This document shows positions 60,798-64,000 of a stretch of DNA of 64,000 nucleotides, piece by piece. Source of the DNA: Pontibacter roseus DSM 17521 (GTDB lineage Bacteria; Bacteroidota; Bacteroidia; Cytophagales; Hymenobacteraceae); the NCBI RefSeq assembly GCF_000373265.1, contig NZ_KB890762.1, positions 367,705-431,704 on the forward strand, written 5' to 3'. Within the stretch, counting starts at the first letter, position 1; each line of letters opens with the position of its first letter. The translations under genes and the position numbers were made by a program. The notes beneath the pieces were generated by a model. That model was not told the DNA's origin. It made no database searches and worked only from the letters and a program-made list of their open reading frames with translations.

Positions 60798-62117
60798 ATG
60801 CTTCTGAGAAATACATTGGGCGGCTTGCTGGCCGCAGTGCTGACCTTGGGTATAGCAGGCTGTGTGCCTTTGGAACAGCAAGGCCAAACCAGCGCTGGCA
60901 GTACGCAACAGGCAATCCGCTACGAGGACTTTGTGTACGATACGAGTATCAAGTCTGTGCAATGCTACCGGGCTACCGGCGGTCCTGAGGCGGTGCTGGA
61001 ACCGGCGGTGATTTCGCTGGGCCAGGAGCAGCCTATCTTACTGGAGTTCGACCGGCTGAACGCGGGGCCACAGCGGCTTGTGGCGAAGCTGGTGCACTGC
61101 AACGCCGACTGGACTCCTTCTGGCCTCAACGAGACGCAGTACCTCAACGACTTCAATGAATACTTTCTAAACGATGTGCAGAACTCCATCAACACGCGGG
61201 TGCCTTACGTGCATTATCGTTTTCGGGTGCCCCGTGTGAAGCTGAGCGGCAACTATGTGCTGCAGGTGAGCGAGGAGGGAGGCAACCTGTTGCTGACGCG
61301 CCGCATCCTGGTGTACCAGAATCTGGTTGCCGTGGGCGCCAAGCTGGGAGCGCCTACAGGTCCCGATGGCAAAACCGCCAGGCAACCGGTGGAGTTCAAC
61401 GTGTTCTACAAAGACTACGCGCTGGTGAATCCTTCGCAGGAGGTGAAGGCCGTGATGCGGCAGAACCACCGCTGGGATAACATGAAGGTATACCCAAAGC
61501 CGACTTTTGTGCGCGACGACCAGCGCCGCCTGGAGTATGTTTTCTTTGAGCCGAAAGACCACTTTCTGGGTCTGAGCGAGTTCCGTCCGTTCGATACGCG
61601 CAGCATTCGCTTCAAGGGTTTGGGTATTGACAACATTAACCTTGAGACAAACCCCGTCGAAGTGATGCTACAGGCCGACAGGAGCAGAGATGGGCAAGCG
61701 TATAGCCAGGACCCGGATGTGGATGGAAAGCAGCTTTTTGGCAACCGGGAGTACGGCAACTCCATCGTGAATGCCGACTATACCTGGGTGGACTTCGAAC
61801 TGCGCACAGGGGAAGTGAGCAACGGCAGTGTGCACATCATCGGAGGCCTGACCGATTGGCAACTGACCGACGAGAGCCGGATGCGCTATGATGCTGAGAG
61901 GCAGGCCTATTCCGGGCGCTTGTTGCTGAAGCAAGGCTATTACAACTACTATTATGCGCTCAAGCCCAGCAACAGCCAGCAGCCGGATGCCAGTTACTTT
62001 GAGGGCAGCCATTTCGCTACAGGGAACACCTATGATATCCTGATATATTATCGTCCGCCGGGTTCCCGTGCCGATTTGCTCATAGGGTATGAGGAGATAT
62101 CGTTCAACAGAAGATAA
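60798..62117 (+). CDS. DUF5103 lipoprotein, type IX secretion plug-like
   Basis: A 439-residue lipoprotein (signal to IAGC at about Cys22). The N-terminal domain has IRYEDFVYDTSIKSVQCYR and VHCNADWTPSGLNETQYLND; the C-terminal immunoglobulin-like part has HIIGGLTDWQLTDESRMRY and QGYYNYYYALK. The family is DUF5103, known as the plug protein of the type IX secretion translocon SprA in Flavobacterium. This points to T9SS in the organism, though no other T9SS genes are in the window. It is followed after 14 bp by a methyltransferase. Confidence 0.92.
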   Translation: MLLRNTLGGLLAAVLTLGIAGCVPLEQQGQTSAGSTQQAIRYEDFVYDTSIKSVQCYRATGGPEAVLEPAVISLGQEQPILLEFDRLNAGPQRLVAKLVHCNADWTPSGLNETQYLNDFNEYFLNDVQNSINTRVPYVHYRFRVPRVKLSGNYVLQVSEEGGNLLLTRRILVYQNLVAVGAKLGAPTGPDGKTARQPVEFNVFYKDYALVNPSQEVKAVMRQNHRWDNMKVYPKPTFVRDDQRRLEYVFFEPKDHFLGLSEFRPFDTRSIRFKGLGIDNINLETNPVEVMLQADRSRDGQAYSQDPDVDGKQLFGNREYGNSIVNADYTWVDFELRTGEVSNGSVHIIGGLTDWQLTDESRMRYDAERQAYSGRLLLKQGYYNYYYALKPSNSQQPDASYFEGSHFATGNTYDILIYYRPPGSRADLLIGYEEISFNRR

Positions 62118-62131
62118 GGCAAGGTATAGCG

Positions 62132-62761
62132 ATGGACATACAAGAGGCCTACAACCAATGGGCAGCCCAATACGACAGCAATCAAAACAGAACCAGGGAC
62201 CTGGAGGCAGTGGCGCTGCGCGAAGCATTGGTTTCCGTGCGATTTGATAGCTGTCTGGAAATTGGCTGCGGGACGGGGAAGAACACTGTATGGCTAGCGA
62301 GCAAGGCGCAGCAGGTGACGGCCGTGGATTTTTCTGAAGAGATGCTGGCCAAGGCAAAGGAGAAAGTCAGCTCGGAGCGGGTGAGGTTTGTACAGGCTGA
62401 CATCACAGGTGGCTGGACCTTTGTGGAGCAGCAATACGATTTAGTGACTTTCAGCCTGGTACTGGAGCATATCGAGCAACTGGACCATGTTTTTGTGGAG
62501 GCTGCTAATGCACTAAAACCAGGTGGGCATGTATACCTGGGTGAACTTCACCCCTTCAAACAATACGCAGGCACCAAGGCTAGATTCGAGACAGAAGCAG
62601 GGCGGCAGGAGCTTATCTGCTATACCCACCACATCTCTGACTTTTTGCAATCGGCCAGAAAACACGGATTGACTCTGGTTGAGCTGAAGGAGTATTTTGA
62701 TGATGGCGATAGATCTCAACTGCCCCGAATCCTGACGTTCCTGCTGCGGAAGGAGGTTTAG
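62132..62761 (+). CDS. Class I SAM-dependent methyltransferase
   Basis: A 209-residue protein with the SAM motifs SCLEIGCGTGKNTVWLASKA, VTAVDFSEEMLAKAKEKV, FVQADIT, YDLVTFSLVLEHIEQLD and LKPGGHVYLGELHPF. It lies 14 bp after the DUF5103 gene. The substrate is unknown; small-molecule methylation is typical of this Methyltransf_11 group. Confidence 0.93.
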   Translation: MDIQEAYNQWAAQYDSNQNRTRDLEAVALREALVSVRFDSCLEIGCGTGKNTVWLASKAQQVTAVDFSEEMLAKAKEKVSSERVRFVQADITGGWTFVEQQYDLVTFSLVLEHIEQLDHVFVEAANALKPGGHVYLGELHPFKQYAGTKARFETEAGRQELICYTHHISDFLQSARKHGLTLVELKEYFDDGDRSQLPRILTFLLRKEV

Positions 62762-62937
62762 CTGTTCAGTATAATGAGGTATTTGACTAAAAGCTAGTGC
62801 TTTGTTATAATGCAAGAGGTTTTCAAACGACAGTTGATTCTAACAAAACCTAACATGCATGCTTATCAACTTTTTGTGCTAACACAACAGTGCAGCAACT
62901 ATAAGATTCAAATTAAGACCATACCCAATTCATAGAA

Positions 62938-63828
62938 ATGCAGAGTAATAGAAATAGTGCACAGCAGTCTAAAATGAAAAAAGTAGAACTTGCCATGAAG
63001 AAAGCTGTTGTTAGAGGGTTGCTTAGAGTAAAAGATTCGATTAGTACTAATAAGTTATACAGAATGTCGACAAGCCTTTCTGACAATCAGGTTTATCCTG
63101 ATTTTTGTGCAAAGGCAAACATTGATGCAGCTTTGTTTTCTAATTTCAGAAGAAATGAGGTTTACTGTCTAACACTGGAGCATGTATCAGAAGAATATGG
63201 TAAGCTATATCTCGATACCATACTTAAGGAGAATGTGCACTTATTAAAGAGCATTGAGCTCTTCAAAGAAAATGATGTTTGGGGCAATCCCCGTGTTTTT
63301 GAATACGAAAATGTTGGAAAGATTTCCCCCACGACACTGCGGTATATAAAGGTACTGTCTGATTTGCTAAAGTTATTCAGCGGTTTAGATGGGATGAAGA
63401 TTTGTGAGATAGGTGTAGGGTATGGAGGACAATGTAGAATCATTGATTGTGCAACTTCTCCTTCCGCGTATACTTTAGTTGACATAAAGCCTGCGCTGAT
63501 GCTTACACAGCGTTATCTAGACAATTATATCCTGGATTCTGTCTTAAGTTATAAGACAATGAATGAGCTTAAGGTTGAAACCTATGACTTAGTGATTAGC
63601 AATTATGCCTTCACTGAGCTGCCGAGGAAGTTCCAGGATGTATATTTAAAAAAGATAATACTGAATTCTAACAGTGGTTATATCACATATAATGAAATTA
63701 CTCCTGAAGCCTTTGAATCTTATAAGAGAGATGAACTGCTTCGTATCATACCTAACTCCTACATCATTGATGAAGAGCCTTTGACACATGCCAAGAACTG
63801 TATCATAGTCTGGAACAAATACAATTAG
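62938..63828 (+). CDS. Putative sugar O-methyltransferase
   Basis: A 296-residue protein of the putative sugar O-methyltransferase family. It has FCAKANIDAALFSNFRRNEV, the segment VWGNPRVFEYENVGKISPTT, SAM motif I KICEIGVGYGGQCRI, DIKPALMLTQRYLDNY, and LVISNYAFTELPRKFQ. Its sequence is clearly richer in A and T than the neighbours and has few GGTATA words, which suggests horizontal acquisition. Such enzymes decorate surface polysaccharides; no cluster is adjacent. The start is the ATG at 62938; an internal Met at codon 12 is possible. Confidence 0.82.
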   Translation: MQSNRNSAQQSKMKKVELAMKKAVVRGLLRVKDSISTNKLYRMSTSLSDNQVYPDFCAKANIDAALFSNFRRNEVYCLTLEHVSEEYGKLYLDTILKENVHLLKSIELFKENDVWGNPRVFEYENVGKISPTTLRYIKVLSDLLKLFSGLDGMKICEIGVGYGGQCRIIDCATSPSAYTLVDIKPALMLTQRYLDNYILDSVLSYKTMNELKVETYDLVISNYAFTELPRKFQDVYLKKIILNSNSGYITYNEITPEAFESYKRDELLRIIPNSYIIDEEPLTHAKNCIIVWNKYN

Positions 63829-63866
63829 GATTCTTCTGTAGCTCTATCATTCAGTATAAGCACTAA

Positions 63867-63907
63867 AAGAAGCCCCCTTGGTTACCAACCAAGGGGGCTT
63901 CTTTTTA
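63867..63907 (+). terminator. Strong intrinsic terminator
   Basis: A perfect 17-bp stem (AAGAAGCCCCCTTGGTT with its complement, 63867-63883 and 63887-63903) and a 3-nt loop, followed by TTTTATTT. It serves the methyltransferase gene and probably also the convergent ychF gene. Confidence 0.92.
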
Positions 63908-63936
63908 TTTGAAATTCTCTCTAGTGCAAATTGACT

Positions 63937-64000
63937 TTACACGTTGAAGCGGAAGTGCATGATATCGCCGTCCTGAACCACATAGTCTTTGCCCTCTACC
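63937..64000 (-). CDS. ychF: YchF-type redox-regulated ATPase (C-terminal end only)
   Basis: The last 20 codons and stop are present, reading VEGKDYVVQDGDIMHFRFNV. This is the highly conserved TGS-domain tail of YchF/OLA1 proteins. The gene continues off the right edge. Confidence 0.85.
   Translation of the reverse strand, partial: VEGKDYVVQDGDIMHFRFNV

Noticed and set aside
1-64000. CRISPR arrays, rRNA operons, complete insertion sequences, prophage
   Set aside because: I looked for regularly spaced repeats, 16S/23S motifs, transposase motifs and phage structural genes and found none.

Overview
The window looks like a chromosomal segment of a Bacteroidota bacterium, most likely of the Cytophagales (Hymenobacteraceae/Pontibacter-like; genus not proven). 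The basis is TAnnTTTG-type -7 promoter boxes, almost no Shine-Dalgarno sequences, a DUF5103-type type IX secretion plug lipoprotein, and protein families and codon use typical of that group. A short word, GGTATAG/CTATACC, is strikingly over-abundant in genes and spacers alike.

Layout. 1-15 kb: stress and detoxification genes (pirin, CPBP-family membrane protein, secreted isoaspartyl methyltransferase, serine hydrolase, extradiol dioxygenase, aldo/keto reductase, Crp/Fnr regulator, YceI, DoxX, a hydroquinone-type dioxygenase/hydrolase operon, and an AraC regulator driving a DUF417 gene through a probable direct-repeat operator). 15-25 kb: an MreB paralogue, pterin dehydratase, two large orphan multi-PAS histidine kinases, GlcG-like, DUF488 and an acetyltransferase. 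25-28 kb: a decaying stretch with a broken metallo-beta-lactamase gene (frameshift plus amber) and a probable signal-peptide remnant, followed by an intact MBL-fold gene.

28.4-52.9 kb is a compact sulfur-metabolism island: a TsdA-like cytochrome, two SoxB-like metallophosphatases plus a canonical 5'-nucleotidase, rhodaneses, DsrE and DoxX-DsrE proteins, TlpA, YeeE/YedE, YeiH and TauE transporters, two persulfide-dioxygenase/rhodanese fusions, thioredoxin reductase, a porin, a universal stress protein and a Crp/Fnr regulator. Nine promoters in the island carry a 16-bp palindrome of the form WGTGAYNNNNRTCACA. In all nine it sits exactly 21 bp upstream of a TAnnTTTG-like -7 box on the minus strand. 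This is class-II CRP/FNR activator geometry and defines a coherent local regulon, probably run by the Crp/Fnr protein encoded inside it, which has a CRP-like R-E-x3-R recognition helix and a Cys80/Cys86 pair.

At the right edge of the island lies a decayed tyrosine recombinase next to the 3' end of a tRNA-Glu gene, which suggests acquisition by integration. 53.7-64 kb returns to ordinary chromosome: a MacB/FtsX-like permease, an NtrC-type regulator/kinase pair, OsmC, an NAD(P)-binding protein, the T9SS plug lipoprotein, two methyltransferases (the second AT-rich and probably acquired) and the 3' end of ychF.
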